Of a DNA stretch of 32,261 nt, positions 15,730 to 24,400 are shown piece after piece (the first letter of the stretch is position 1; every line of letters begins with the position of its first letter). Source of the DNA: UBA11524 sp051886675 (GTDB lineage: Bacteria; Bacillota; Clostridia; Christensenellales; Aristaeellaceae). A program made the translations under genes and the position numbers. Where the stretch lies: contig JBJEYH010000055.1 in the NCBI GenBank assembly GCA_051886675.1, forward strand, positions 1 through 32,261. The letters are read 5' to 3'. The notes beneath the pieces are model-generated. The model made no database searches, was not told the DNA's origin, and worked only from the letters and a program-made list of their open reading frames with translations.

Positions 15730-16594
15730 GATGCCCTTCTTCCTCCAGATAAACCTCGTAGGTGGTCCAGATGGCCTCCAGCTGCCGGAAATGCTGGCTG
15801 AGCGCCTCCTTGCGGTGCAGGCCCAGTGCCACCAGCAGCGCGTTGATCACCGACAGGGGCGCGGCCAGCGAGTCCACGAAGGACGCCATGTCCGTGCGGG
15901 CGGTGAGGGTCGCGTCGGCGATGTCCCCCAGGGGCGACATGGGGCCGTCGGTGATGGCCACCACCTGCGCGCCGCAACGCTTGGCAAAGCGCATGGCCTC
16001 CAGCGTCCGGCTGGAATACCGGGGGAAGGATATGCCCACCAGCACGTCCCCGCCGTGGAGCTTGGAGATCTCCTCGAACACGTCCGTGGCGCCGGAGGAC
16101 ACCAGATGCACGTCGTCAAAGATGTAATTGAGGTAGTAGCCCATGAACTGGGCCAGGGGCGCGGCGGAACGCAGGCCCATCACGTAGATGGCCTTGGCCT
16201 GCAGCAGCCGCTGCACCACGTCCTCGAAGACCTCGTTATCCAGGTTGTCCAGGGTGTTGCGAAGATTCTGCATGTCGCTCTTGAGCACGAAGCCCAGGGC
16301 GGCATGCGGATCGATCTCCGTGGACATTTCGAAGCGCTGGTTGGCCGTCAGCCTGTGGCTGACCAGCTCCTGCAGCGACCGCTGCAGCTGCGGATAGCCC
16401 TCGTAGCCCAGGGCCGAGGCGAAGCGAACCACCGTGGATTCGCTCACGCCCACGCTCTCGCCCAGGCGGCTGGCCGTCATGAACACCGCCTTGTCATAGT
16501 GCTCGACGATATACTGCGCAATCTTGCGATGGCCCTTGCTCAGGCGCTTGCCGGACTGGTTCAGACGCTCAATCATATCCTGCATTTCCTGCAT
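15722..16594 (-). CDS. RpiR/MurR family transcriptional regulator with SIS domain
   Basis: The N-terminal helix-turn-helix (about 1-77) includes the segment ASRLGESVGVSESTVVRFA followed by LGYEGYPQLQ, the family hallmark. The C-terminal part (about 110-250) is a phosphosugar-binding SIS domain, with IYVMGLRSAAPLAQ, DVLVGISFPRYSSRTLEA and VVAITDGPMSPL. Such proteins usually sense a phosphorylated sugar. The ATG at 16594 is chosen because AAGGAAGG lies 7 nt upstream; the longer frame to 16627 has no such site. It overlaps the flavoprotein gene by 8 nt. The promoter contains a 10-bp palindrome that could be its own operator. Confidence 0.93.
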   Translation of the reverse strand: MQEMQDMIERLNQSGKRLSKGHRKIAQYIVEHYDKAVFMTASRLGESVGVSESTVVRFASALGYEGYPQLQRSLQELVSHRLTANQRFEMSTEIDPHAALGFVLKSDMQNLRNTLDNLDNEVFEDVVQRLLQAKAIYVMGLRSAAPLAQFMGYYLNYIFDDVHLVSSGATDVFEEISKLHGGDVLVGISFPRYSSRTLEAMRFAKRCGAQVVAITDGPMSPLGDIADATLTARTDMASFVDSLAAPLSVINALLVALGLHRKEALSQHFRQLEAIWTTYEVYLEEEGHHG

Positions 16595-16648
16595 GCTCTT
16601 ACCTTCCTTGGCCTGCATAACCTTCAAATTTTGCGGAATACCGCACCT

Positions 16649-16677
16649 ATTATACGGTATGACCGGTCAATTTGCAA
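16649..16677 (-). promoter_or_regulatory. Promoter of the rpiR-flavoprotein operon
   Basis: TTGCAA (16672-16677), a 17-bp spacer and a perfect TATAAT (16649-16654) on the minus strand, about 55 bp before the rpiR-like start. Confidence 0.78.
16660..16669. promoter_or_regulatory. Palindrome in the rpiR promoter spacer, candidate operator
   Basis: TGACCGGTCA is a perfect 10-bp palindrome located between the -35 and -10 boxes. Autoregulation by the adjacent RpiR-type protein is a reasonable guess. Confidence 0.45.
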
Positions 16678-16746
16678 GCAGGAAATCCTCAGACTGCATT
16701 TTTCTGCAATTTCAGTACACAAAAAATCCATTTTGGGGGTCAACGC

Positions 16747-17190
16747 TCACACGTCCGCCGCCATGAACACCACGGAATCATCCGCCGCAAAGCCGTTGGC
16801 CTCGTAGAATTTCACGCTGGGATACCCCCGCTCCGTGGTCAGCACGACGTAGGAAATCTTCTCCGGCTCGGCCTTCAGCTGCGACCGGACGAAGGCCATC
16901 ATCCGGCTGCCCACGCCCTGCCGCTGATACGCGGGATGCACGCTGAACTCATCCACCCACAGCTCCCTGAAGGCCAGGTAGGTCATGATCCGCCCGCTGA
17001 GCATGGAGACCACCGTCTCCCCCTCCACGGCCACGTACCCCCGCGACACCCTCGCCGACATGATCCCCTCGATGCGATCGCAGGCCTGCTCGTACGTCCA
17101 ATGCTCGTTCCAGGGCTCCTGGGCGAAAGCCGCCATCAGCGTCCTTGCGCAGGCCGGAATGTCCTCCGGCGTCATCACGCGGAATTCCAT
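16747..17190 (-). CDS. GNAT family N-acetyltransferase
   Basis: A 147-residue GNAT protein. Motif A is ELWVDEFSVHPAYQRQGVGSRMM, with the acetyl-CoA loop QRQGVGS, and the C-terminal part SVKFYEANGFAADDSVVFM is typical of the fold. The N-terminus MEFRVMTPEDIPACARTLM is also standard. The substrate is unknown; small-molecule, antibiotic or protein N-terminal acetylation are all possible. GGGAGG precedes the ATG. It starts 13 nt after the permease stop codon and is the last gene of a three-gene operon with the NimA-like protein and the permease. That grouping suggests detoxification, but this is inference. Confidence 0.87.
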   Translation of the reverse strand: MEFRVMTPEDIPACARTLMAAFAQEPWNEHWTYEQACDRIEGIMSARVSRGYVAVEGETVVSMLSGRIMTYLAFRELWVDEFSVHPAYQRQGVGSRMMAFVRSQLKAEPEKISYVVLTTERGYPSVKFYEANGFAADDSVVFMAADV

Positions 17191-17203
17191 GCGGATCCCT
17201 CCC

Positions 17204-18310
17204 TTACAGCTGGCCCAGAAGCGCCGCCAGCGTCAGCAGCACCGCCAGCCCCGCCAGATTCCCCAGGGTGAACACGGCGAAGTACCGGCCCTTCCGCGCC
17301 GTTTCCGACGCGCCGTAGAGCTTGAAGGATATCAGGCTGGCCAGGCTCGCCACCAGCGTGCCCAGGCCCCCCAGGTTCACACCCAGCATCAGCGCGCCCG
17401 TGCTTTCCGTGAAGGGCGAGAGCAGCAGGCACGCCGGCACATTGCTGATCACCTGGCTGGTCAGCAGCGGTACCAGCAGCGGCGATGCGGCCATCAGGCC
17501 CTCCAGCCACGCCCGCACCGGCGCGCAGGCCTTCACCGACGATACGAACACAAAGAAGCACACGAACGTCCCCAGCAGCGCATAGTCCACCTGCCGCAGC
17601 ACGCCCCGGTCCAGCGCCAGCGTCCCCGCCAGCACCACCGCGGCCGCCGCCCAGGCAGGCAGCACCTTCGCCACCGCCAGCAGCGCCGCCGCACCCAGCA
17701 CCGCATACAGCCCCCACGGGCCGTGGATGGACGCATCCGCCCCGTCATCCGCCATCAGCCTGTCCCCGGATACCAGCCTCGACGCCGCCATCAGCAGCAG
17801 CAGGCTCGTCAGGGCGTAGGGCCAGGTCAGCCGGGGAAAGTCCGCCAGCGTCAGCAGTCCGGAGGAGTACAGGTACAGGTTCTGCGGATTGCCGATGGGC
17901 GTCACCATGCTGCCCAGGTTCGCCGCCAGGGTCTCCAGCACCACCGTCAGGATCACGTCCCGCTCCCGGCCGCCGGCCATCAGCACCAGCGTGAAGGGCA
18001 CCAGGGTGATCAGCGCCACATCGTTGGTGGCCGCCATCGCCAGAAAGAAGCACACCGCCGTCAGCGCCGCCGCCAGCCCCCGGCGGGTATGAATCCGCCT
18101 GGCCACGGCCTTGCCCAGCAGATCGAACACGCCGCACCGGCGCAGCCCCGCCACCACCGTCATCAGCGTGAAGAGCATCAGCAGGGTGGTGGTGTCAATC
18201 CCCTCCAGCGTGTGCATCCCCGGCGCTGTCAGCAGAAAGGACAGCAGCGCCGCCGCCAGCGAGATGCTGAACACGGCCTCCCTGCGGAAGAAACGCAGTA
18301 CCGCCTTCAT
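17204..18310 (-). CDS. ArsB/NhaD-type (ion transporter superfamily) permease
   Basis: A 368-residue protein with about ten hydrophobic helices. The two re-entrant signatures of the ArsB/NhaD/citrate-transporter group are present: MAATNDVALITLVPF with NLGSMVTPIGNPQN in the first half, and TSQVISNVPACLLLSPF in the second. It therefore moves an anion such as arsenite or a dicarboxylate, or exchanges Na+/H+; sequence alone does not decide. It is somewhat shorter than typical relatives (over 400). The upstream open frame is not coding: the ATG at 18310 overlaps the stop of the NimA-like gene in an ATGA arrangement, so translation is coupled. Confidence 0.87.
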   Translation of the reverse strand: MKAVLRFFRREAVFSISLAAALLSFLLTAPGMHTLEGIDTTTLLMLFTLMTVVAGLRRCGVFDLLGKAVARRIHTRRGLAAALTAVCFFLAMAATNDVALITLVPFTLVLMAGGRERDVILTVVLETLAANLGSMVTPIGNPQNLYLYSSGLLTLADFPRLTWPYALTSLLLLMAASRLVSGDRLMADDGADASIHGPWGLYAVLGAAALLAVAKVLPAWAAAAVVLAGTLALDRGVLRQVDYALLGTFVCFFVFVSSVKACAPVRAWLEGLMAASPLLVPLLTSQVISNVPACLLLSPFTESTGALMLGVNLGGLGTLVASLASLISFKLYGASETARKGRYFAVFTLGNLAGLAVLLTLAALLGQL

Positions 18311-18768
18311 CCCTGCCGCCTCTTTCCCGTCAGGCTGCGCAGGGTGATCCGCCACAGGCTGGTATGTTCCATGGCATTCCCCGGGCACTGGTAGCCCGCA
18401 TACCCGCAGTGGCGCAGGATGCAGTCCATCCCCCGCCGGGCTTCCTCCCCGGTGACGGCCTCGGCCACGCCCTCCCCCATCACGCTCTCGTACACGCAGG
18501 AGATGCCGCCCGGGCCCTCCACATACCGGCTGAAGCTGTCCGCCGCCACGGCCACCCGGTTGTCCCGGGCCAGCAGCGCATGCCGCCTGCCCTCCATGGC
18601 CCCGTGGACGTACAGCGTCACCTGCCCGTCCCGCTCCTCCCAGCCGAAGGACAGGGGCACCACGTAGGGCGCATCCTCCCCGTTCAGCCCCAGATGCACG
18701 ACCGGACACCGCTCCAGCATCCCCAGGATTTCCGCCCTGTCCGTGATTTCACGATCCCTTCGGCGCAT
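18307..18768 (-). CDS. Pyridoxamine 5'-phosphate oxidase family (NimA-like) flavin-binding protein
   Basis: The start MRRRDREITDRAEI and the following CPVVHLGLNGEDAPYVVPLSFGWE are typical of the FMN-binding split-barrel group related to NimA (5-nitroimidazole reductase) and pyridoxamine phosphate oxidases. Then come LYVHGAMEGRRHALL and a C-terminal region with cysteines (CILRHCGYAGYQCPG). The reaction is not known; flavin-dependent reduction is likely. Two ATG codons are possible; the second (18768) is preferred because it gives 9-nt spacing from GGAGG rather than 3 nt, and matches the usual family N-terminus. It is the first gene of an operon with the permease (ATGA overlap) and a GNAT protein, behind a strong promoter. 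Confidence 0.85.
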   Translation of the reverse strand: MRRRDREITDRAEILGMLERCPVVHLGLNGEDAPYVVPLSFGWEERDGQVTLYVHGAMEGRRHALLARDNRVAVAADSFSRYVEGPGGISCVYESVMGEGVAEAVTGEEARRGMDCILRHCGYAGYQCPGNAMEHTSLWRITLRSLTGKRRQG

Positions 18769-18812
18769 GGCCATCCGCCTCCCATCGAGGCGGTCGCGCC
18801 GCCCTTTCTATC

Positions 18813-18841
18813 ATTATAACCTATCCGGCGCGCAATGCCAA
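18813..18841 (-). promoter_or_regulatory. Promoter of the NimA-like/permease/GNAT operon
   Basis: TTGGCA (18836-18841), a 17-bp spacer and a perfect TATAAT (18813-18818) on the minus strand. Confidence 0.8.
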
Positions 18842-18851
18842 CCCTTCCGGC

Positions 18852-18886
18852 AAAAGAAAGCCGGGCGGCTTTTTCGGCCGTCCGGC
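18852..18886 (-). terminator. Terminator of the SipW/TasA/sortase operon
   Basis: On the minus strand GCCGGACGGC (18877-18886) pairs with GCCGCCCGGC (18860-18869) with one mismatch, followed by TTTCTTTT. It lies just after the sortase stop codon. Confidence 0.8.
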
Positions 18887-18898
18887 GGGATGAGTTGC

Positions 18899-20011
18899 TT
18901 ATGGCACAGGGGTGCTGACCGCATCCGCCGGGAACATCGCGTCCTCCGGCATCTGCCACACCGTCAGCAGCCTGCCAATGACGATGAACCGTGCATTCTC
19001 GAAGGAATAGGCGCACGTGGACATGGTGATCAGCCGGTCGGAAGACAGCACCTCCACAGCCGTGGAGAAGGCCGACTTCCGCTTCGCCTCCTGGACGAAG
19101 ACGGCCATATCCTCCTCATCGCTGATGGCAATGTCGTAGCAGTGATCCTTGCTGGAGGTGGTGTACCCCGCGAACAGCTCCAGGACGCAGATTTCCGTTT
19201 CGCTCATCACCAGCATGTAGGGATGCGACGCGTAGAAGGACTGGGAGGCGTACTCGTCAATCTGCCCGAACATGCCATTGTTGCGCATATGATGGCCGTA
19301 GATCAGCGTGTTGGGATCCTGGAAGCCCGGCAGATTCCGGTAGTCGATGAACAGCGTGCCGCTGGCATTCTTCTCCCCGTTGAACATGGTGGACAGGTAA
19401 CGGTCGTTATCCGTACCGTGCACCACGGGATAGTCGATGTTCATCCCCGCGCAGTACAACCAGCAGGCGTAGTCGACGTTCATCTCCGTCAGCGCGGCGT
19501 GATCGATCTCCGCCATCCACGCCCGGCACAGCTCCTGCGTCACCGCCAGACAGCTGTCCCTGTCCACGCCGCCCAGAGGCTCCAGCAGCGCCAGGAACGC
19601 CGCGCCCTGGTCATTGGCCTGCAGCGCCTCATAGGCCGCCGTCAGCGCCTGTTGCCTTTCCTCCTCGGCCTGCAGCCATTCCTCCGGCACAGCCGTGGAC
19701 TCGGGCTGCAGGGGCAGCTCCTCCCCGGTCTCCTCCGCGGGAATGAAGGCCCCCAGCAGCCAGGGCAGGGTTTCGGCCCTGTAGGCAGCCTGTTCGTCGT
19801 TCCGCAGCTGGATTTCATCCTTGGTCAAACCCTTACGGGCGGTCTTTTCCTCGTCCTCGGTGGTGCCCGCAACTGCGGTGAACAGCTGGTCTACCGCCGC
19901 ATGCAGCTCTTCCCGGGGAAGCAGCTCCTCCTGCGGAAGCTGCGGTTCCTCCGCCCATGCGCAGCCTGCCAGCAGCATCAGCGCGATCAGCATGGAAAGC
20001 AGTTTCCTCAT
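18899..20011 (-). CDS. Class B sortase with lipoprotein-like signal and N-terminal extension
   Basis: A transpeptidase that cleaves a surface-protein sorting motif and joins it to the wall or to pilin. Class B motifs are MNIDYPVVHGTDNDRYL, the FNG and FIDYRN segments, the catalytic histidine in YGHHM (240-241), the nucleophile in STCAYSF (C333) and R341 in NARFIVIGRL. Unusually, the N-terminus MRKLLSMLIALMLLAGC ends in a lipobox (LAGC, C17), although AWA at 18-20 could also be a signal peptidase I site. About 160 residues of acidic, Glu/Gln-rich sequence precede the catalytic domain, so the 370-residue protein is much longer than usual class B sortases (about 240). The ATG follows GAGGAGG and overlaps the stop of the small membrane gene (ATGA). 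The likely substrate is the VETGD protein two genes upstream. Confidence 0.9.
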   Translation of the reverse strand: MRKLLSMLIALMLLAGCAWAEEPQLPQEELLPREELHAAVDQLFTAVAGTTEDEEKTARKGLTKDEIQLRNDEQAAYRAETLPWLLGAFIPAEETGEELPLQPESTAVPEEWLQAEEERQQALTAAYEALQANDQGAAFLALLEPLGGVDRDSCLAVTQELCRAWMAEIDHAALTEMNVDYACWLYCAGMNIDYPVVHGTDNDRYLSTMFNGEKNASGTLFIDYRNLPGFQDPNTLIYGHHMRNNGMFGQIDEYASQSFYASHPYMLVMSETEICVLELFAGYTTSSKDHCYDIAISDEEDMAVFVQEAKRKSAFSTAVEVLSSDRLITMSTCAYSFENARFIVIGRLLTVWQMPEDAMFPADAVSTPVP

Positions 20012-20178
20012 GCGATCAGCCTCCTCAGCGCGCCGCGCAGGCTGCCGTAGAACTCATCGCTGACGCTGTACTCCCGCTGCTTCCATACGATCACCGCCAC
20101 GATCGCGATCAGCACAATCACCAGCACCACGGTCAGAATTTTCAGCCAAAGTCCGCCTTTCTTTCCACGATTTTTCAT
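20008..20178 (-). CDS. Small single-pass membrane protein upstream of the sortase
   Basis: A 56-residue frame with a clear AAGGAG ribosome site 5 nt before the ATG. It has a basic start (MKNRGKKGG), one long hydrophobic helix (about residues 10-31, LWLKILTVVLVIVLIAIVAV) and a short tail WKQREYSVSDEFYGSLRG ending in LRRLIA. The stop overlaps the sortase ATG (ATGA), so the two are translationally coupled. I do not recognise a family. It may be a partner or membrane anchor for the sortase, which itself lacks a normal transmembrane helix; that is inference. Confidence 0.75.
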   Translation of the reverse strand: MKNRGKKGGLWLKILTVVLVIVLIAIVAVIVWKQREYSVSDEFYGSLRGALRRLIA

Positions 20179-20195
20179 GTGCTCTCCTTACGGCA

Positions 20196-20226
20196 GGAGG
20201 CCGGGAGCGTATCAGCCCCGGCCTCC
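20196..20226. other. 10-bp GC-rich hairpin inside the operon
   Basis: GGAGGCCGGG (20196-20205) pairs perfectly with CCCGGCCTCC (20217-20226), loop 11 nt, without a T-tract. It lies between the anchored surface protein gene and the small membrane/sortase genes. It could stabilise the upstream mRNA or lower sortase expression. Confidence 0.6.
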
Positions 20227-20247
20227 CATGTTGTTCTGATGAAATTG

Positions 20248-20871
20248 TCAGGCTTCCTTCCTGCGCTTGCGCTGCAGGACAATCAGCACGATCACCGCTG
20301 CCGCCAGCACAGCCGCCGCGCCGATCCACAGCCCCGCCTGGAACCAGTCGCCCGTTTCGACGGAGGGTTCCTCAGGAATCTCCTCAACCGTGAAGGTCCA
20401 CGGTACAATGCCGATGGCTCCCATATACTGGTTGCCCAGGGTGTTGGGCACGGTGAGGGTCACGGTCAGCTCGGTGCTGCCGGCCTTCTTGAAGGTGCCC
20501 AGGAGAGTGTTGTTGGTCAGCTGCGCGGTCTCGGAGGGTGCCGCATCAAAGATTTCCTTGTCCTTGCATTCCACGGTCATGGACAGCTGGCTGAGGAAAT
20601 CCACGTAGATGTCGCTGACGGGCTCGGCCCGCATGAAGACACGCACCTGAGCATCAGTGTCGTTCTGCACCGTGATGGTCTGCGTGAGAACATCGCCGGG
20701 AAGCACGTCCTTGAAGTTCTCGAACAGGTCACTGTCGGAATACTCGCTGCCGGGGACAAAGACGAACTTCTCCGCCCCGCCCTCGTAGGACACCGCCGCA
20801 GCCGCCATGGCGGACCCGCACAGGGCCATCACCATCAGGAGGGCCAGGCAAATGCTGATGATCTTCTTCAT
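20248..20871 (-). CDS. Exported surface protein with a VETGD C-terminal sorting signal
   Basis: The 207-residue protein has a signal peptide (MKKIISICLALLMVMALC, cleavage about residue 23 at AMA). A beta-rich body follows: FVFVPGSEYSDSDLFENF, LPGDVLTQTITVQNDTD and VRVFMRAEP. The C-terminus is a sorting signal: VETGD at 171-175, then a hydrophobic helix and a basic tail RKRRKEA. VETG is a non-canonical form of LPxTG. The body resembles pilin-type or wall-anchored proteins of Bacillota seen beside sortases; exact family not certain. The ATG at 20871 is favoured, with AAGGAGG 10 nt upstream; a TTG at 20880 would be too close. It lies in the operon just after a TasA-like gene and ahead of the sortase, its probable enzyme. 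Confidence 0.82.
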   Translation of the reverse strand: MKKIISICLALLMVMALCGSAMAAAAVSYEGGAEKFVFVPGSEYSDSDLFENFKDVLPGDVLTQTITVQNDTDAQVRVFMRAEPVSDIYVDFLSQLSMTVECKDKEIFDAAPSETAQLTNNTLLGTFKKAGSTELTVTLTVPNTLGNQYMGAIGIVPWTFTVEEIPEEPSVETGDWFQAGLWIGAAAVLAAAVIVLIVLQRKRRKEA

Positions 20872-20886
20872 TTTGCTCAAGCCTCC

Positions 20887-21426
20887 TTAATCACCTGTGG
20901 ATGCATTCGCCAGTGCAAATGCATCCTGAGCCGAAGTAACACTGGAAGGTAATCCTTCAGCCTGGATGGACTGATGCACAACCGTAATGACCAGATGCGC
21001 ACCGCTATGGGACGTGGTGTCCACAGCAATCGGATTCGCCAACAGGTTCTCTGTCGCTTCGCCCGGCTTTACGATTTCATTGTAATAGTAGAAGCCGTCA
21101 TCCGCACGCGTCCATTTCGTTTTGTTGTAATCCGGACTTTCCTTCCACTCTGCAACAATGTTCCCTGTTGTATCATCAACGTAGTATCCGACAATGGCGA
21201 CACGCACATAGACATCAACTTCACCCTTGTTTTTCACGGTGATGCTGGTCTTTTGTGTTGCATCTACCTCCTCGTCGATGTCCGTGTCGTACTCCGCAGG
21301 AGTAAAGACATTCTCCACCGGGCCGGTGGAGGTGGCCAGATAGGCCACCGTCCCGCCGACCGCACCGATCAGCAGCACCGCCACGAGGGCGAGCAGCAGA
21401 ATGGATTTCATCTTCATGGTTTTCAT
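20887..21426 (-). CDS. TasA/CalY-like exported protein (SipW-cognate signal), copy 5
   Basis: A 179-residue protein with the SipW-cognate signal: a basic start, a hydrophobic run and GGTVAYLATSTGPVENVFTP, with probable cleavage after A28. The body is a beta-rich TasA/camelysin-like domain with TSITVKNKGEVDVYVRVAIVG and FYYYNEIVKPGEAT. The segment VVHQSIQAEGLPSS echoes the C-terminal IQAEGF/IQADGF motif of its relatives. It ends in STGD. Expected role: a subunit of an extracellular fibre or matrix. It is separated from the other four copies by the two large genes, so it may have a distinct role such as capping or linking. GGGAGGTGA precedes the ATG; the stop overlaps the next ribosome site. 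Confidence 0.85.
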   Translation of the reverse strand: MKTMKMKSILLLALVAVLLIGAVGGTVAYLATSTGPVENVFTPAEYDTDIDEEVDATQKTSITVKNKGEVDVYVRVAIVGYYVDDTTGNIVAEWKESPDYNKTKWTRADDGFYYYNEIVKPGEATENLLANPIAVDTTSHSGAHLVITVVHQSIQAEGLPSSVTSAQDAFALANASTGD

Positions 21427-21441
21427 GACTGCTCACCTCCC

Positions 21442-24400
21442 TTAATTACTGCTCTTGGTGAAGTTCTCAACAGCGCTCTCATCGTGCAGCCACTTGTCGT
21501 TCTTCTTGGTGTTTGTGAACGCCACTGTCGCACCACTTGCTGTGAGCGTAACCTTACCATTCGTCAGACCCGAAGACGAAGTCGAATATCGGTTCGTCCA
21601 GCCGCCCACCTCGGTAATGGTGTATTCGCCGCAAGTAACAAACAGGGTTACTGAACCACCAGTCGGAACCACAACCTGACCGGTGTAGCCAGGGCCGGCC
21701 ACGTTGAAGATTGCGCTCTCGCCACTGTCCATGCCAGTTTTGCTGATGGTCAAAGTCGCCTTGTCCACCACGAACTTGGCGTAGTAGGTAGTACCGTTCA
21801 CCCAAGCCGTGTTATCTGCCTTGACAGGCGTAATCTTGTTATTGGCATCAACCCAGGTCGAATCAACCAGAGTCTCACAAGCCGCATCCGTGTACCAACC
21901 CACAAACTTGAAATTCTCATTAGCAGTTGGCGTGGAACCCTGCGCCGTACCAGTCAGCACCTTCAGCGTCTCGGAGGTCGGCGACACCGTGCCGCAGCCA
22001 TCAGGCCCGACAACCACATAGTTGATCGTCGCTTCCTTCTCTGTGTAGTAGAAGGTGATGATGTTCAGCTGGACTTCGGTGCCTTCCTCGATGCGGATGT
22101 TCAGCGTCTGGGACGTAGGCGCTACCGCCGTGTAGTTGGCGATGTCAATCGCGCTCTCGGAAATGATCTCGCCATACTTGCCGGTGCCAACCTTCGGCTC
22201 AGCCAACTGCTTGTTCGTACCCTGCTCCAGGTAGCGCACCTGATAGGGGTAGCTGTTGCGGGTGTAGTACAGCTTCAGCTCCAGGCCATTGGCGGTCAAT
22301 TCGCCGCTGACAACCGTGCCAGTCACCGTGCTGTCATAGGTGAAGCCCGTGATGGTCATGGGATCGGCAGTATAGGTCGTGCCAATGTCACCCACGGCCT
22401 GGCTGGAAGCGTACTCCGTCCAGGTGGGATTGCCCTGCGCGTCAGTACCCAGGTTCTCGGTGTAGTGGGTGATCTTGTAGTAGGCGTGGGTGGTATCTTC
22501 CGTGTAGTAGAAGATAATCTCGTTGACCGCGCCTTCCTCAGCGCTGACCACCAGACGCTTCTGGTACGCATCGGGCATCATGCCGCTCACGGGAACGAAG
22601 GTCTCCGTGACCACAGCCTTGCGGTTGTCGCTGACGGTCTTTTCGGTAGCCACAGGCTCGCCGGTTTCCTTATTCAGGTACTTGACCGTGTACGGCACCG
22701 CATCCTTCTGCACATACCAGAAGGTGTAGACGTTGGTATCATTCTCCTCGGTGGCATTGATGTCGATGGTCATGGAGTGGGACTTGGCCACCGGGAAGTA
22801 GCCCTCCTGGTAATCAGCGTACAGCTCAGTGCCACCCTTGGCCTCGAAGGTCTTGGTGACGCCGGCGAGCCCGCTGCCCGTAGTGGGGTCGGCGATCTCG
22901 GTGTCAGTGTCCTGAATCTTGTAGAGAATGGTGTACTGCTTCAGGACATTGGAGCTCCACTTACCGTAGACCTGCAGGTCCTTGTTGACGGGCATGTTAG
23001 CGAAGTCGAAAGCCTTCTCCACGCTGCCATCCATGTAGAACCAGCCGACGAAGGTGTAGCTGCCGTTCTCAGGATCCTCCGGGACGGGATCAACCTTGGA
23101 GCCGTGGGGGACGGTGATGTCCGGATGAGTGGACAGCTTCGTGCCAGCTTCCAAAGCGTCAGCGTCCAGGTAGAAGCTCACCGTGTGCGTGATGGGCTTC
23201 CAGTAAGCATACAGCGTCAGATCGCCATTGGGCATCGTGGCCGTGCTGAAGTCGAATTCAGTGCCTTCGTAGCACTCAGGAGACAAATACCAACCTTGGA
23301 ACTCGTACGCATTCGGCTCGAGCTTGCTGGGATAGGACGGCACAAATGCACTAATCAGATTACCGTCGCTATCCTTGTAATTTGCAAGAGGCTGCTCGTA
23401 CATGATACTGCTGACAGTTTTCACAATACCATCGCTGGAATTGTTAAACATCAGATTGGAACGATTACGTGTATAGTACAAATAGACTTTATTGCCAGAA
23501 GTCACAACACCATTTGATACAGGACTCATGCCTTCGATAGGTTTCTGATTCCAGTTACCACTACTATTTACAACTTGATAATACCGAGAGTCACTATCGT
23601 AATATACATCGTTCCGCAGAATTCTTGTTTCGCCGTTTGCACTACTCGTTTGATCAAAGCTCTCAAACATGTAATACAGTATTGTCTCTGAACCACCAGA
23701 ATTTGCCTTAGCATATTTTAAATTGTCAGTGGTGTCACATAGGTCAGCAGTCATGCTGACGCGCTTAGATACTAATGTCGAATTCGTTATACCATCAACA
23801 GTCCAGCCGTGCAGTTTATAATCCGTGAACTTATCAGCCGTAGGCCAGACATCGGCGATGTTCTGCTCGTACTTAGCACTGATCACCCAAATGACATTAT
23901 TGGCGCTATTACTAGTGCATTGGGTTGAATGCGTATGCTCCAGCTTTGTGCAGGGACGATAGCAGCTGCTGTCATGCACATGATCCTCTGCGCCACAGGT
24001 ATAGGCATAGCAAGAATCTGTATGCGTATGGGCAGTCTGACCACATGTGATCGCGTAGCAAGACAGGTCATGAGTATGCAGGGTATCATTATAGCAACTG
24101 TCAGAATGCGTATGATTGATCAAGCCACAATCATAGCATGCATCAGTATGCTCATGGTTTTCCTCAAGAGTGCAACTCATACTAACTGTAGAACCTACAG
24201 CAGCACTGCCAGTATACTTATACCATGTCCCATTATAATATAGATACTTATTACCTGTTGAACGAATATTATAGGATTCACCAATCGCACCATTTTCTTC
24301 CGTTCCTTGTACATACCATTCTATGCCGCTCCATGAAAACGCTGCTCCTGTATCGGGATAGCAGCTTGCATCATGCACATGATTTTCAATCTGACCGCAT

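Noticed and set aside
18311..18709. N-terminal extension of the permease
   Set aside because: It is an out-of-frame reading of the NimA-like gene; the ATGA overlap marks the true start.
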